Shown piece after piece: positions 11,872-23,471 of a stretch of 64,000 nt of DNA. The notes under the pieces are model-generated. The model was not told the origin of the DNA, did not search any database, and saw only the letters and a list, made by a program, of their open reading frames with translations. This DNA comes from Chrysoporthe austroafricana. Lineage: Eukaryota > Ascomycota > Sordariomycetes > Diaporthales > Cryphonectriaceae. Where the stretch lies: contig JYIP02000005.1 of assembly GCA_001051155.2 (NCBI GenBank), positions 186,001 through 250,000 on the forward strand, given 5' to 3'. Both the position numbers and the translations under genes were made by a program. Numbering within the stretch: position 1 is the stretch's first letter; the number at the start of each line of letters is the position of its first letter.

Positions 11872-12540
11872 GTTTTGTGTGCTATGGTCGGGAAGCTGAT
11901 AGCTGAAACTGTCGCGAAAGAGTTTTGTCAGAGAGGCCGAGCAGGTTGTTTCTTCCTGCACAATAGTGACAAACGCTGAAGGATCTGATTCGGATGTAAG
12001 ATTCTGCCACCAGCAACAGACCTTACAATCCGATCCAAAACGAACAGACTGAAACCATAGACTTCTTCATCCGATCTACGCCAATGCGCGTGAGATGGGG
12101 AAAATACATAGGTAACCTCTCTGTGATTACTCAGTACTCGGGACGGAGACCCCCCGACCTATTACTTGGTGAAATCTGACACCCAACTGCTCTTTTACCT
12201 GGGTGCATCCCGGGCGACCCCAAGTAGAAATGATAGAGCCCCGGAGACCTAAACGGAAACGAATTTTGGTTATGCTAATTGTGAACAACACCTCTAGACA
12301 GCTGAGCTGGATACGATGGTTGAGAATTCACAGCCCCGGATGTCATACCTTCTTCTCGAGGACCGTGCATCTCTTAAGAACACTTCATCAATGAATGTAG
12401 TCTTAGACATTACTCAAACGGCATGGTAGGCGACAGTGGCACGGATCTTTGAAAGACCTTAAAGCAGCGAAAAGCGAAGAAGGGCTCATTTCATTTGATT
12501 AACATTGAGGAGACACAGGCGAAAGATACAAGTCCAAATT
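11872..12540. promoter_or_regulatory. promoter region of the terpene cyclase gene
   Basis: Both neighbours are on the minus strand, so this holds the cyclase promoter and the 3' end of the transcription factor gene. No frame resembles a protein family. I see no clear regulator site. Confidence 0.35.
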
Positions 12541-14275
12541 TCAGATAGACGGCAGATGAAAACGTCCGACTGAGGATTCAAGAATACGCCTCCCAGCCTT
12601 GTCGTGCACCAAGCCAATCCACATGAAGGACTTCAAAACGCGTTGCATCTCGTTCCATGTGCGTATCTCGCAGAGCGACATGTTGGCATGAAGCAAAGGC
12701 CGCAGCCAAATATCATCGGATGTATCAAGAACCGAGACGGAGCCAGCCATCAGAAGCCAGAGCATCATCTGCGGCGGGACGCGTGTTGATGTCGCCATCG
12801 GTTTGGAAAGACAGTCCCTATAGGCCTCAGCAAGCCGAGGATACGAAACGCCCAGATGTTGCCAATGGAGAAAGACGCTACACGAGAAGCAAAGAAGGCC
12901 GAGACGGATCGTCTCGCTGTGAGAATCAGCCGGGAAGCGCATTTGGAGGAGACGGTACATGACCGCGCTCATCGTGTCGAGGAACATCTCCACGGTGATG
13001 CGCTGCTCCGAATTCGCCGCCAAGTTGATTACAGAGCAGAAGTCTGACATGGCTTTCCAGGCTCGGCCCAGCTCGTGGTTGACATCGCTGTCGGACTCGA
13101 GATCCTGTCCGATGTACTGAGGGCGTGACGCTGGGGACTCGGGCTTCTGCAAATCGAGAAGCGATGTCAGGTCCGGGTATGACGTGAACTGATCGGAGCC
13201 TGATGTGATGTTGAAGAATAGGGGCTCAGAGCCGCAGTGAACAGCCAGTCCGAGGTCGCATCTAAGAGAAGATACTTAGATCAGGGCTATGTGCCGCCCG
13301 CTACGATAAGGCCGGATGCGACAGCAATCTCACCTCAGTATCTCGGCCAGCAGCTTTGCATTGCTACCGAAGGTACCGAGACCTCCTCGCAGCTCAATTA
13401 TTCTGAATACACCCCCGAGGTGCTTCCTGGCGGTCTCCGCATCGCCCGCCCAAAAGGCCTGGCCGGCGAGTCCCAGGATGATGGCGATCGTGTTGTTCGA
13501 AAGCCTTGCCGCCTGGTCATTGGACAGGAGTCTCTCGCAGAGGAGGCTGACCGTCTTCTGATAATGATGCAGTGTCCGCTGCTTAGAAATGTAGGATTTC
13601 CGTGACAGGACGACGTCAAAATAGTACAAGGATGTGAAGATCTTGGCGTGGAGGTAGGCTGGGTCCTCTGCCAGAGGCGCTATCCAGGTCTCTGCCCTCT
13701 TATCGAAGAACAAACAGCTCTCCATGGCGAATAATATTCGTTTGGCAATGGATGAGACTAGGATTGTTCTTAGCTAGGGAGTGCAGTGGTGCATAATTGT
13801 GTATTGGGGCGCTTACACTGTAGCACGACCTCAATGGCGTCAGGCTCTACCAAGTCAGCAAAGCGTATGGAAGATACATCCGAGCCAAATTTGGCAGGGA
13901 TGGTCATTGGTGGTTGGAATACAGCCCGGGTGCTTGGGTCGGAGAAGGGACTAGCTGTGATTGTCATGGCTGACGAGACTGAGGGGGGCGATTCAAGATC
14001 ACCTTCGTGTTCCTGAAGGCTCAACGTTCCAGAGCTGGACGGTAATTTCAAGGCCCTGGTTGGTGAGGCTTGGGCTAACTCCTTTCGTCTATGACGACGG
14101 GGTCGGATCTTGCCCAGATTCTTGCCTTTCATGACATGACTGCGGATGAGCTTCCGGTCCTCGGAGTTGAACTTGTCCGTGCTCGTCATGACCATGAAAC
14201 GCAGCTCTAGCCCGTGTCAGCTGTGGCGCATTGTATGGGTGTGTCCTACGTACCTGATGATGCATTCTGGGCCAT
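12541..14275 (-). CDS. fungal transcription-factor-like protein (Fungal_trans_2 type), no zinc cluster
   Basis: Four exons (14275-14254, 14206-13817, 13757-13334, 13261-12541) give 518 residues. The N-terminus reads FMVMTSTDKFNSEDRK and IRSHVMKGK, followed by a basic patch (RPRRHRRKE), the usual beginning of the PF11951-type proteins that lack a Cys6 zinc cluster. The rest is alpha-helical with AETWIAPLAEDPAYLHA, a family-like segment. Such proteins are annotated as transcription factors but DNA binding by this class is poorly shown. It sits between the terpene cyclase and the SDR and is a candidate cluster regulator by position only. The first exon is just 22 bases, so the start is the least certain part. 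Confidence 0.75.
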
Positions 14276-15300
14276 CTTTCCATAAATGGCAACCAATATG
14301 TGTGGAGGAGATGGAGAAGGATGTTGAGAAGAACACAACTGTTTGCGGAGGATATTATCTGCCTTTTTTGGAGGGGAATTCTGGGCACCTTAGTGGCACG
14401 ATGAGGCTGAAACACGTGCTTGGTCAGATTGTGAGGGGAAGAACGGTTCCGAGCCATCCGGCCAACTGTGACAGAAAGCACAGTTCTTTCAGCTTATGGG
14501 CCAGCAGGATTGATGTGCAGATGCCTCAAGAGTCACACTAGACGGCGAATTAGCTGAACCTATAGCCTTCAGGCCTGTCTGTCAGACTTGAAAGACAGGG
14601 ATATAAGTAGCAGTTGTCTCCACCTTGATTGTTGCCCAGATCGGGCTAGGCTGGGGATCTTCCACGGATGCATTGTGGTACAATCAAGTCCCATCTTCCT
14701 CCCGTATTTTATTGCACATTTGCGGTTTAGGTTATGCAAGGGAGTACAGAAATCTCCAACAGTCTGTGGCAAGGGTTGCAAGGCTATGTGCATCTTGGGC
14801 TAGATGTCACGTTGTGGAATAAACGTTCTCGGGAATGAGACAACGCGTGAACAAGGGCAACACAAGAGCCCGGAAGAAAAGATGGGGTAAAGAAGTCATT
14901 AAGATGAACGTGGAGTTACGGCCCAGTCCATATTGTTGCCCTATTTAAGCTTAGCTCCTCTCATCTTCGGGTGGAGGAGAGACACAAGCATATATCATGA
15001 AGTAGTTTTGGGAGATTGCTGCCGGTGCGGTCAATGGCTATCTCTCTGCCACCTAGGCACCTTTTCTTCATCTGAACAAGACATCCCGCATTATTCCTTT
15101 GCGAAATTTCCAGGCTCGACGGCAATCACTTCTTGATCCTGATGCTGGAAAGCGGAGTGCGCGTTGTTGCAGCTCAATCGCCCAGCGCAAAGAAACAACG
15201 AACCAATCTCAAATAACGGCACCTCAAGTTCACTTTTCCTCGCCATCAAGCCTCTCTCACAACACAACCTTTTTTTTTTTAAAAAAAAAAATACGCCAAG
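14276..15300. promoter_or_regulatory. divergent promoter region, transcription factor and SDR genes
   Basis: The flanking genes point outward, so both promoters lie here. At 15270-15291 a run of 11 T is followed directly by 11 A, ending about 10 bases before the SDR start codon. No supported gene lies inside; the short frames lack family resemblance. Confidence 0.45.
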
Positions 15301-16450
15301 ATGGTGGGCTCAAAAGATATGGAGCCGTCGGAGACTCCCTTCTTTCCCAACGTTTTCCTAAGCAACCAGTTCATGGCAAGACCCAACTGGCCTCTGCGGG
15401 GGACCGACCTGTCAGGCCAAACAGCCATCGTGACAGGCTCCAATGTTGGTATGGGCTATGAAGCATCGCTGCAGCTGCTGGGACTGAAGCTGTCACACCT
15501 CATTGTTGCTGTTCGATCATTGGACAAGGGTGAGGCCGCCGCAGCCACTATGCGCAAGCAACACCCCAAAGCCAACATCGAGGTCTGGGAGCTGGACATG
15601 TGCTCTTACCCTTCGGTGCAGACTTTCGCCAAGCGCGTCGACACGCAGCTTCCCCGCGTCGATCTCATCATCCTCAACGCAGGCCGCGCCCGTTTCGCCT
15701 TCGGCAAGGTCAATAGCACTGGCCACGAGGAGGCTCTCCAAGTCAACTACCTGTCTACAATGCTCCTGACGGTTATCCTTCTTCCAATCCTCAAGGCTAA
15801 GGGCCCACTGCCCACCGGTATGCCTCCGCGGCTTACCATTGCCAGCGCCGCGTTGACGCATCACGCCAAGTTCCTTAACAAAGACAAAGTCCCGCTATTC
15901 CCGTCCTGTGACGACCCCGCTAACTTCGTTGCCGGCGACGCCTACATTACTTCAAAGCTACTAGGCCAGATGTTCCTGTGGAAACTTGTCGATTACGTGT
16001 CTGCCGACGACGTTGTCATCAGCTTGGCAGATCCCGCTATGGTGCGCGGCACAAATTTTGGCCGGGATCTCCAGGGTGGCAAGGCCAAGGCCATCTACAG
16101 CATGTTTGGATTCGTAGCGGGTCGAAGCCCCAGGGTGGGCGCCTCATGCTTGGTCGACGCTGTAGTGAACAAGGGTAAGGAGGCGCATGGCTGCTTCTTG
16201 ATGAGCTGGAAGCCCTATCCGTGAGTTGAAGTTCCATCTCGCGTTGTCTTCATTGTCTCTCCTTTGGCTCCTTAAAACTTTATAACCGGCAATTGTTAAC
16301 AGGCTGCTGGATGTCAACAACAGCTTCCCCAGCCTCCTGTACACAGACGAGGGCAGTGTATTAATCCAGCGTGTCTGGGACGAGACTCTTGCAGAGCTTG
16401 ACTTTGCTGGCGTGCGCAGTATCATTGAAGACATGAAGGCCAAGGCCTAG
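15301..16450 (+). CDS. short-chain dehydrogenase/reductase
   Basis: Two exons (15301-16220, 16303-16450) encode 355 residues. The Rossmann glycine motif TGSNVGMG is at about 45-52, the structural NAG follows near residue 126, and the catalytic set is a Ser in TIASAAL (about 182) with Tyr215 and Lys219 in DAYITSK. It resembles the retinol-dehydrogenase-like SDRs common in fungal metabolite clusters, which reduce ketones or oxidise alcohols with NAD(P)(H). No signal peptide or convincing membrane helix, so cytosolic. The ATG follows directly after a T/A homopolymer pair. In the cluster it would adjust the oxidation state of the polyketide or terpene part; the substrate is not determined. Confidence 0.88.
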
Positions 16451-17246
16451 GCAGTGGGAGTGGAATACATGAGCTAGAAGCCTTGTGTAGCCCTGGAGGT
16501 GAGGGCATCCTCGCCACCAGGCGTATGTAGGTATACAAATTCTCGGTCTTGTTGTTGATCCTGTTGGCTGGGCTAGGGGCTAGCGTACGGCACAACACAT
16601 TCCAATGACATCATATCTGACTTTCCCTCCTTTGCAAAACATGTGTCTGTATTTTACCAGACATTACAAACAGCATTTGACATTGTAATCTTGGACTTAT
16701 CGTTTCCGAGAGCAGGAGACGGACCTCCGGCTTAGCGTCATGTACGGGATGACGAGGTACCCATTTGGATTGTCTCGCTTTCTCTTATCGGAGACTTGAG
16801 AGGTTTCTAGATGTAGTCAGCTTACTGCATCCTAACGGTGCCGAACAAGGCGGCCGACCACTGCACCGTACCAACACGCAAGTGAAAAAGTCTCCGTGCA
16901 GATCGTCCAGCCCACGGAGGAGCCATTCAGCAAAGGGCGCGTCCGGCAGCCGGCAAGATTCGTGGCTTGTAGGAAGCCTGCAGGCTGACAGCTCTACGAC
17001 CTTCACGTCAGCTATGTAAGAATGGATCACACTGGGGTTATCAATAAAGGGAGGCTATCATGAATGCAAGTATGTAAGGTGAAATAGGCTGAAGCCTGTC
17101 ACGCTTTAAATTAGTTTAGAATGCGAGTCGCTCGTCCCCTTCAGTTTCCTACTCAAGCTGCCTGACACGTCAACACTTTAAGTTTCCATCGATCCACAGG
17201 GGTCTTGACTATTTACTACGTGTTCTTGCCATTGCCCATTCAGGAT
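16451..17246. other. intergenic region, promoter of the Myb gene
   Basis: This contains the 3' flank of the SDR gene and the upstream region of the Myb gene. Only short shadow frames occur. No repeat or RNA gene recognised. Confidence 0.35.
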
Positions 17247-18899
17247 ATGCCTCGCGCTCGACGAAAATGGACGCCCGCCGAAGACGCAGCTCTACACCGA
17301 GCGGTCAATGCTGGTATGTCTCATACACTCTTATATTTCACAGTGTCGATTTGATGGCCCATCCTCGGACTATGCTGCATTTCTGCGTCCGATGTAAGCT
17401 GATATTTGGACCCACGTCGTACTTGCGCAGCCGAGGCACAGTCCCGTCCGCTCCTCTGGAGGGAACTGGCCAAATCGGTGCCTGGCCGCTCGAACAAGGA
17501 CTGTCGACGGCGATGGTGGAACACTTTGGCAGGTGGCACGGCCAAGGGGTCGTGGTCTGAGGACGAGGACGAGAGGTTGATCGAAGCCGTGATACGATAC
17601 GGCTCTAGCTGGGCCCGGGTTGCCCAGGCCGTCATGACCCGCAACGCAGATCAATGCTCCAGCCACTGGAGCCAGGTGCTCGACCCGGGAATAAATCACT
17701 GCGACTGGACCCCCGCCGAGGATTCGCAGCTGCTCCATGCAGTGCTCACACACGGTACTAACTGGGCTACCATTGCTGTCTCGCACGTCCCCAAGAGGAC
17801 TACACTCGCGCTCAAGAACCGGTACTCGACTCTCCGTCTTTGGAACGAAAACAGTAGCAAGAAGCCAAAGTCCAAGAAGACGACGGCGATAACAACATCG
17901 GCAGCGTGCCATCCGCTGCCGGAGATGGCTAACGTGACGACTGCGGGCATGAAAGTGAGAGGACGCCTAATTTCGAGTGGTGCTCCCGAGCAGATGACAG
18001 GAACACCTTCAAGAGAAGAGCTGGACGAAGAGCTAGAAGAAGACAACGAGGACGAGGACGAGGACGAGGAAGATGAGGACGAGGAGTTGGAGAGTAACGA
18101 CGAAAACAACAACCTCGCAATAAGCCAAACTCATTCCATCGGCGTCCATAATAACAACCACCATACGCACAGACGAGATACAGCGACATCGATGTGTTCG
18201 TCATGGGGCGGCACATGGCCGGACCTGATCGAGCGCAACAGTAGTGGCCTAATGTTTTCGGCAAACCCCCCGCACCATTATGGTCGTATGGCGATTCTCC
18301 CAGACACTGCGCCCACCACAATGGCTGGCCTTCCCAGGGATTTTTCGAACTTGATGGGCTCCATCCCAGGCTCTAGCAACAACGTGTTGCCAGATTCGGG
18401 GACGGACTGTGAGTCTCTTGCCTCTGTCTGCTCATCTTACTGCACGCATTGCTTCTTGCTGCATCTCACAATGGCAGCTCATAACTAAGTTTTTAAAGAT
18501 ATGGACACCTCCCAAAACATCCCGCCGAGCTATCCCCCCTTTCCCTCATCATCACCTTCAACCACTGCTACTACGTCATCACATTCTCTTCCAAACGACA
18601 GCATGTCACCTTCGCCGATGACAAGTTCTGTCATCAACCAACTCACCCCCACCACCACTCTGTCCGCCAGTACGGCGAGACGACAGAGCCCGGACCGTGA
18701 CTCCCAGCAGCCCGGAGCCATAGAGTACCAAGTCACGGTTGATCTGGTGTGCAGCGGATCCCAGATCAAGGCTGTCATGAGCAGCTTGGAGGGGATCGGG
18801 GCCTCTGTGAAAATGAAACTGGAGCCTCGGAGGGCATCGGCATCGCCGTCAACGACGAATCACAATGGGAACTTCAGTCTTGGTACTATGGCCCTGTAG
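17247..18899 (+). CDS. three-repeat Myb (SANT) DNA-binding protein
   Basis: Three exons (17247-17313, 17431-18408, 18499-18899) give 481 residues. The first Myb repeat begins at the start codon (RRKWTPAEDAALHRAV) and continues after the first intron (WRELAKSVPGRSNKDCRRRW). The second has GSWSEDEDERLIEAV with a WARVAQAV helix; the third has CDWTPAEDSQLLHAV with NRYSTL. A basic stretch (KKPKSKK) could act as a nuclear signal, followed by an extremely acidic run of Glu and Asp near residues 220-245 and a Ser/Thr/Pro-rich tail. It should bind DNA in the nucleus and the acidic part could activate transcription. Its place inside the metabolite cluster makes it a candidate regulator; Myb factors are less usual there than zinc-cluster proteins. 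Confidence 0.85.
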
Positions 18900-19443
18900 A
18901 AGGCACATGGATCTGAAGCCCGCTGATGGCGGCTGCATGAGCTTGCAGAAGCATGGCAACTTTTACGTCCAGAGGCTTATTATTCAGCGTGCTACACACA
19001 AGTCCGAGCCACTTGTCAAGCAAAAGAGACAAATTACTATCCCGCCCCCTTTGCCCGTCCGCTCGGCTATATATAATGGGTGTTAAATAAAAACTGAAAT
19101 TATTAAAAGTATATAGAAAAAATAAACTCATTTGGTATAACGATATATTTTTGCTTCAGCCACGTGCGTAACTGTACCCCTTTGCGAAACCCCCACTTGG
19201 CTTCGCCAAGTACTATAACTGTCACTTGGGGTAACTACGGAGGAGTGGATGACCCGGTGACTGTCATCAACGAGACCAAAGGCTGCGCTCAGGTAAGCAT
19301 GAACGACACCGTATCAGGGACAATGCCTGTCGGTTTCTTCATCATGCGTGGATATTTGCCTGGAGCAGCCTTAACCACGCCAGCCTGAGCTTCCTAGATG
19401 CCCCTGCCTTTGAGCTGGCATCTCAGAATCATTGTCGCTAGAG
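18900..19443. other. intergenic region, Myb 3' end and P450 promoter
   Basis: The region carries the Myb polyadenylation-like signal and the upstream region of the first P450. A frame at 19164-19388 (74 codons, GTG start) has protein-like composition but no recognised family; I do not call it a gene. Confidence 0.35.
19086..19091 (+). terminator. AATAAA polyadenylation-like signal of the Myb gene
   Basis: A consensus AATAAA hexamer lies about 190 bases after the Myb stop codon on the same strand, in an AT-rich stretch. It is plausible as a 3' end signal but untested. Confidence 0.35.
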
Positions 19444-21395
19444 ATGGAGCTGTCGCACTTGAAGCAGCAACTCTTGTTTACGGATCGCTATACTATTTTT
19501 AGTGGCCTTGCTCTCTCGTTGGCTATTGTTCTCGCTGCGCTCCTATTTGGACTCGGAGGAGGCGATGCCGGTTCACTTCCGCTTCACGGCGCAGAGTTTG
19601 GAGGTTACACCAAGCGGGTGATGCGCCATGTGTACCATGCTCAGTCCATGTACCGTGAAGGCTATCAGAAATTCAGGAATACCGTATATCGCATGACGAC
19701 AGCAGACGGTAGGTAGAGTTCCTCTGCGCAGAAGAGGAAGATCATTCGCAAAAGGCTCACTCTCTTGCGCGTAGGGGAAAAGGTCATTGTTCCAAACAAG
19801 TACCTTGAAGAGCTTCGGCATATGCCTGAGGTCCAGATCAACAACATGAAGGCACAGGAAATGGTGCGTGGCCACCAGTCTCGCAGCCAGACCTTATCTT
19901 ACTAAAAATACCTAGATCTTTGAAACAAAAATCACGGGATTAAGCGTCGAAGCCTCCTTTCTAAACCATTTAGTCCGTTCGGATCTTACCAGGAACCTAC
20001 GTGCGTGTGCCATACACCTTGAACTAACAACATTACCATGCGTACTGATCTCCACTGCTCTCAGCTCGAGTCACGCACCGTCTCGCCCAAGAGATCGACA
20101 GCTCTGTCCGCGCCGAACTGCCCCAGAGCATGGACTGGACACCTGTTGTTCTCAACCAGAGCATCCTGCGCATCCTTGCCATCGTCTCGGGTCATGTCTT
20201 TGTAGGCCCACCGCTGTGCTACGACGATGAGTACCTGCATGCGGCCATGAACTATACGAGCGAGTTGTTCGCCGCCATCCGCGCCCTGAAAATGTGGCCC
20301 AAGTTCCTACGGCCCATCGTCAAGTATTTTACGCCTCAGTTGGGCGTCATCAAGGAGTATAGAGACAAAGCTGAACGAATGCTCAGGCCCATGGTACAGG
20401 AATTGAAAAGGGCCAAGGCCGACGGGAACGGCCTTCCTGACACGATGTTGGCGTGGATGGTGGAAAAGGCCGTTGATTGGGGCGCTGACGATGCTGAGAT
20501 AGCAACGACGCAGTTGATGCTCATTATGGCTGCTATTCATACTACCGTAATGACTACCACCCACGTGTAAGATTGGATCTCTGATTTAATTTTCTATGAA
20601 GTGCTAAGCTGATGTGGTCATCCGAATGCATAGTCTGTACGATCTTGCCGCATACCCCGAATGCATCGGCTCTCTACGAGACGAGATCAAATCTGTCCTG
20701 GCCGAAACCAACGGAGAGATGACAACACAGGCGCTCTTTCGGATGAAGCTACTAGACAGTTTCCTATCAGAATCTCAGCGCCACAATCCTATACAAATGA
20801 GTCAGTATTGCAGTTCTTTCTTGACTATGTGAGGCGGACCGCGTTAACACACGCCTCCTTTCACAGCTCGCTTCCAGCGATACGTCCAGCAACCTGTAAC
20901 TCTCAGCGATGGGACCAAGATACCGGCGGGCGTCGTCATCGAAGCTCCTCACATTGCCATTACGAAGGATCCAGAATTGTATCCAGACCCAGAGGTAAGC
21001 CCCGTCCCAACCCGACGATGGACACTGCCATGTCCCCAAAGAGACAAAGGATTCTCATGCTGTCTTCTTCTTCCTAGAAATTTGACCCCTACCGTTTCTA
21101 CCGCCTGCGCACTGGCATGGATCCAGACCCGATCGGCTACAAGAACCGCGAGCAGTACCAGTTCGTGACTGTTACGAAGGAGAATATGGGCTTCGGCTAC
21201 GGGCGACACGCGTGCCCAGGGCGCTTCTTTGCCGCCGTAGAGATCAAGCTGCTGCTGGCACGAGTGTTGCTTGAGTACGACGTGCGATTACCTGACGGGC
21301 AGCAAGGGCGGTATGCCAACGTGGCGATTGCCAACAACTACGTGCCCGACATGAAGAAGGAGTTGTTGTTTCGGAGGGTGGAGGGTCCTGTATAA
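19444..21395 (+). CDS. cytochrome P450 monooxygenase (first of three)
   Basis: Seven exons (19444-19708, 19775-19863, 19916-20000, 20065-20566, 20634-20800, 20867-20994, 21078-21395) give 517 residues, a full-length microsomal P450. An N-terminal membrane anchor (SLAIVLAALLFGL) is followed by the typical VPNKYLEELRHMPE segment. The I-helix reads AAIHTTVMT, the K-helix ExxR is ESQR, PDPEKFDPYRF precedes the haem loop, and FGYGRHACPG places the haem-ligand Cys at about residue 458. The overall pattern is like the ent-kaurene-oxidase-related P450s often found in terpenoid and meroterpenoid clusters. It should hydroxylate or further oxidise the cluster intermediate at the ER membrane. It ends tail to tail with the MFS gene, 224 bases apart. 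Confidence 0.9.
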
Positions 21396-21619
21396 TGCGT
21401 GGGAAGGCGGGAGGTTAGTCCAGATTGCTGTGCCTCAAACTCCATAACTAACATGGACCTTAAGAGCACTACATGCCATAGTGTCAATCATGTTGGGCTG
21501 ATTCCCTTGTGATTTCTGCATACTTAATCTCCCCCTGCTGAATATGTTGGATCCCCCTGAAAGGCCATCTGAGACATCCTCAAACACAAGCCTAAAATAA
21601 CCAAGCAAAAACTAGACTC

Positions 21620-23471
21620 CTATGATACCTTCTCGTCAGTGTTTTCCACTTCTCCATCCGCTGCCGCAGCTTTCTTCGTCGTCTTCCGCACGTCGACCCA
21701 TCCCATCCCCAGTGCTGTCAAGACCGAAGCCGCCCCCGCCGCCGAAGCTACGTAAAAGACCCGGTCGATGCTCTTGCTGTAAGCTTCCACGACGGCCAAT
21801 ACCTGTTGCGGGCTGACAACGCTGCGAAATTCTGTGGCCCCCACGTTAAGAACCTCGTCCGCCAAAGAGCCTGGCAGGATGGCAGCCAAGCTCGCGTCAA
21901 GAATAACGTTGGATAGGGTCAGGAAGACCGAAGTGCCAAGCGACTGGGCAAACATAAGTAGAGACATGGCGGTGGAAATCTCCGAGGGCGCGAGATGGGA
22001 CTGCATGGCGACGATAGGCATCTGCATGCCTAGACCGCGGCCGATGCCGCACATGGCTTGGAAGCCAGCCCAGGAACCAGTCGAGCTGGAAGGCTGGAGC
22101 CGTGAAAGGAAGCCGGAGCCAATGGTTGCTAGGGACGCGCCCACCAGGGCGTATGGGAGGGGATAGCCGGTCCTGGAGACTATATTGCCAATAAGAAAAA
22201 GTCAGTAACAGTTTGATGAACAACGGAAAAAAGTTTTCGCTAATCTTTGGAGCCGTGAATTACCGAGAAATCCACCAATAATGGCAAAGAGGATCTGAGG
22301 CACAATATTTGGGAGCATCTGGAGACCACTTATCAGAGGGGTCCTATTTTGTACTGCCTGGAAGAAGATTGGAAGGAAATAGGTAGCCAAAAACACCGTC
22401 GTCGTGAGAAGCATTTGTGTTACGGTGCTGGTCCACACAGGTCGCCGGGTTGCCATGGATAGCGGGATCAAGGCATCGTCGCCGCATCTCCAGTTCCATA
22501 GAAACCACAGACCAAAGGTTGCTCCGGCGCCGCAGAACAGACCGATGACAGTGGAGGAGTCCCAGGCCGTGCTGCTGCCGTAATGCAAGGCCAGTAGCAA
22601 TTGTATAGGAGCAGGCGCGAACAGAACGAAGCCGAAAATGTCGAGGCTGCGGTGGATTTGACCTAGGTCAACCTTGCCCTTGTTGGTCTGGTCGGGCACA
22701 TGGGTGAGGAGGAGTAGGAAGGCGCAGGCACCTCCGCCTGGCAGGTTCAAGTAAAAACACCAGCGCCAAGTTGAATACTACTCATCGTAGGTAGTCAATG
22801 ACCAAGCCCTCGAACGGCGTCATCAATACACACTGACATCCGGACTGACGTACCTCAGTCAAGGCTCCGCCGACCAAAGGCCCAAGCACCACGCCCAGCT
22901 GCGTGAAGCCCATCAGAAGCCCCGTGTAAATTGCACGTTTCTCAAGTGGTACGCTACTGGCCAGGATCGTCAGGCCTCCATTTACAATGCCGGAGGAGCC
23001 CACACCAGCGACGGCGCGGCCGACGATGAGCATCTTGCTTGAGGACGCCACGCCGCATAGCAGCGACCCCAGCTCGAAGACGGCAAAAAAGCATAGATAA
23101 CACCACTTTGAGGAAAATTGGGAATAAATCTTGCCCGTCAGCGGCTGCAGTGACGCGCTGGCGAGCTGGTACGCACTGCCATACCAGCCCACATCGTCCA
23201 GGGAGTGAAATTCGTCTGTGATGCGCGGAATGGCTGTCGAGATGATGGATGTGTCAAGGAGAGTTAGAAATGTGACAAAAAATATGGAGATAATGACCAG
23301 GACCAGAGGCGGGCCTGTGATAAATGTCGGTTGCTGGAGTTTCTGGCCTTCTTCGCTGTATTGGCTATGCTGTCTGAGTTGGCTTGAATCTCCTGCCTGA
23401 TCCTTTTCCGACTCTTGTTGCTTGCCACCAGGCATAGACGAGTCGGGCTTGACATCTCCTGTTTCGGGCAT
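21620..23471 (-). CDS. MFS multidrug-type exporter (DHA2-like)
   Basis: Three exons (23471-22854, 22777-22264, 22179-21620) give 563 residues. After a hydrophilic, charged N-terminus the chain shows about 14 hydrophobic helices. Family signatures include [14 protein letters not shown] in the first helix, [20 protein letters not shown] and the antiporter motif [13 protein letters not shown]. Members of this group are proton antiporters in the plasma membrane that export small molecules, and many fungal metabolite clusters carry one for export and self-protection. The gene lies between two P450 genes of the cluster, which supports that role. The C-terminal tail is short and charged. Substrate is inferred only from position. 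Confidence 0.9.

Noticed and set aside
17696..18321. Serine-rich and arginine-rich frames opposite the Myb acidic run
   Set aside because: Low-complexity shadows of the GAG/GAC-rich coding sequence on the plus strand.
19164..19388. Plus-strand frame of 74 codons before the first P450
   Set aside because: No ATG start, no family resemblance and no splice join that links it to the P450; kept only as a remark in the intergenic entry.
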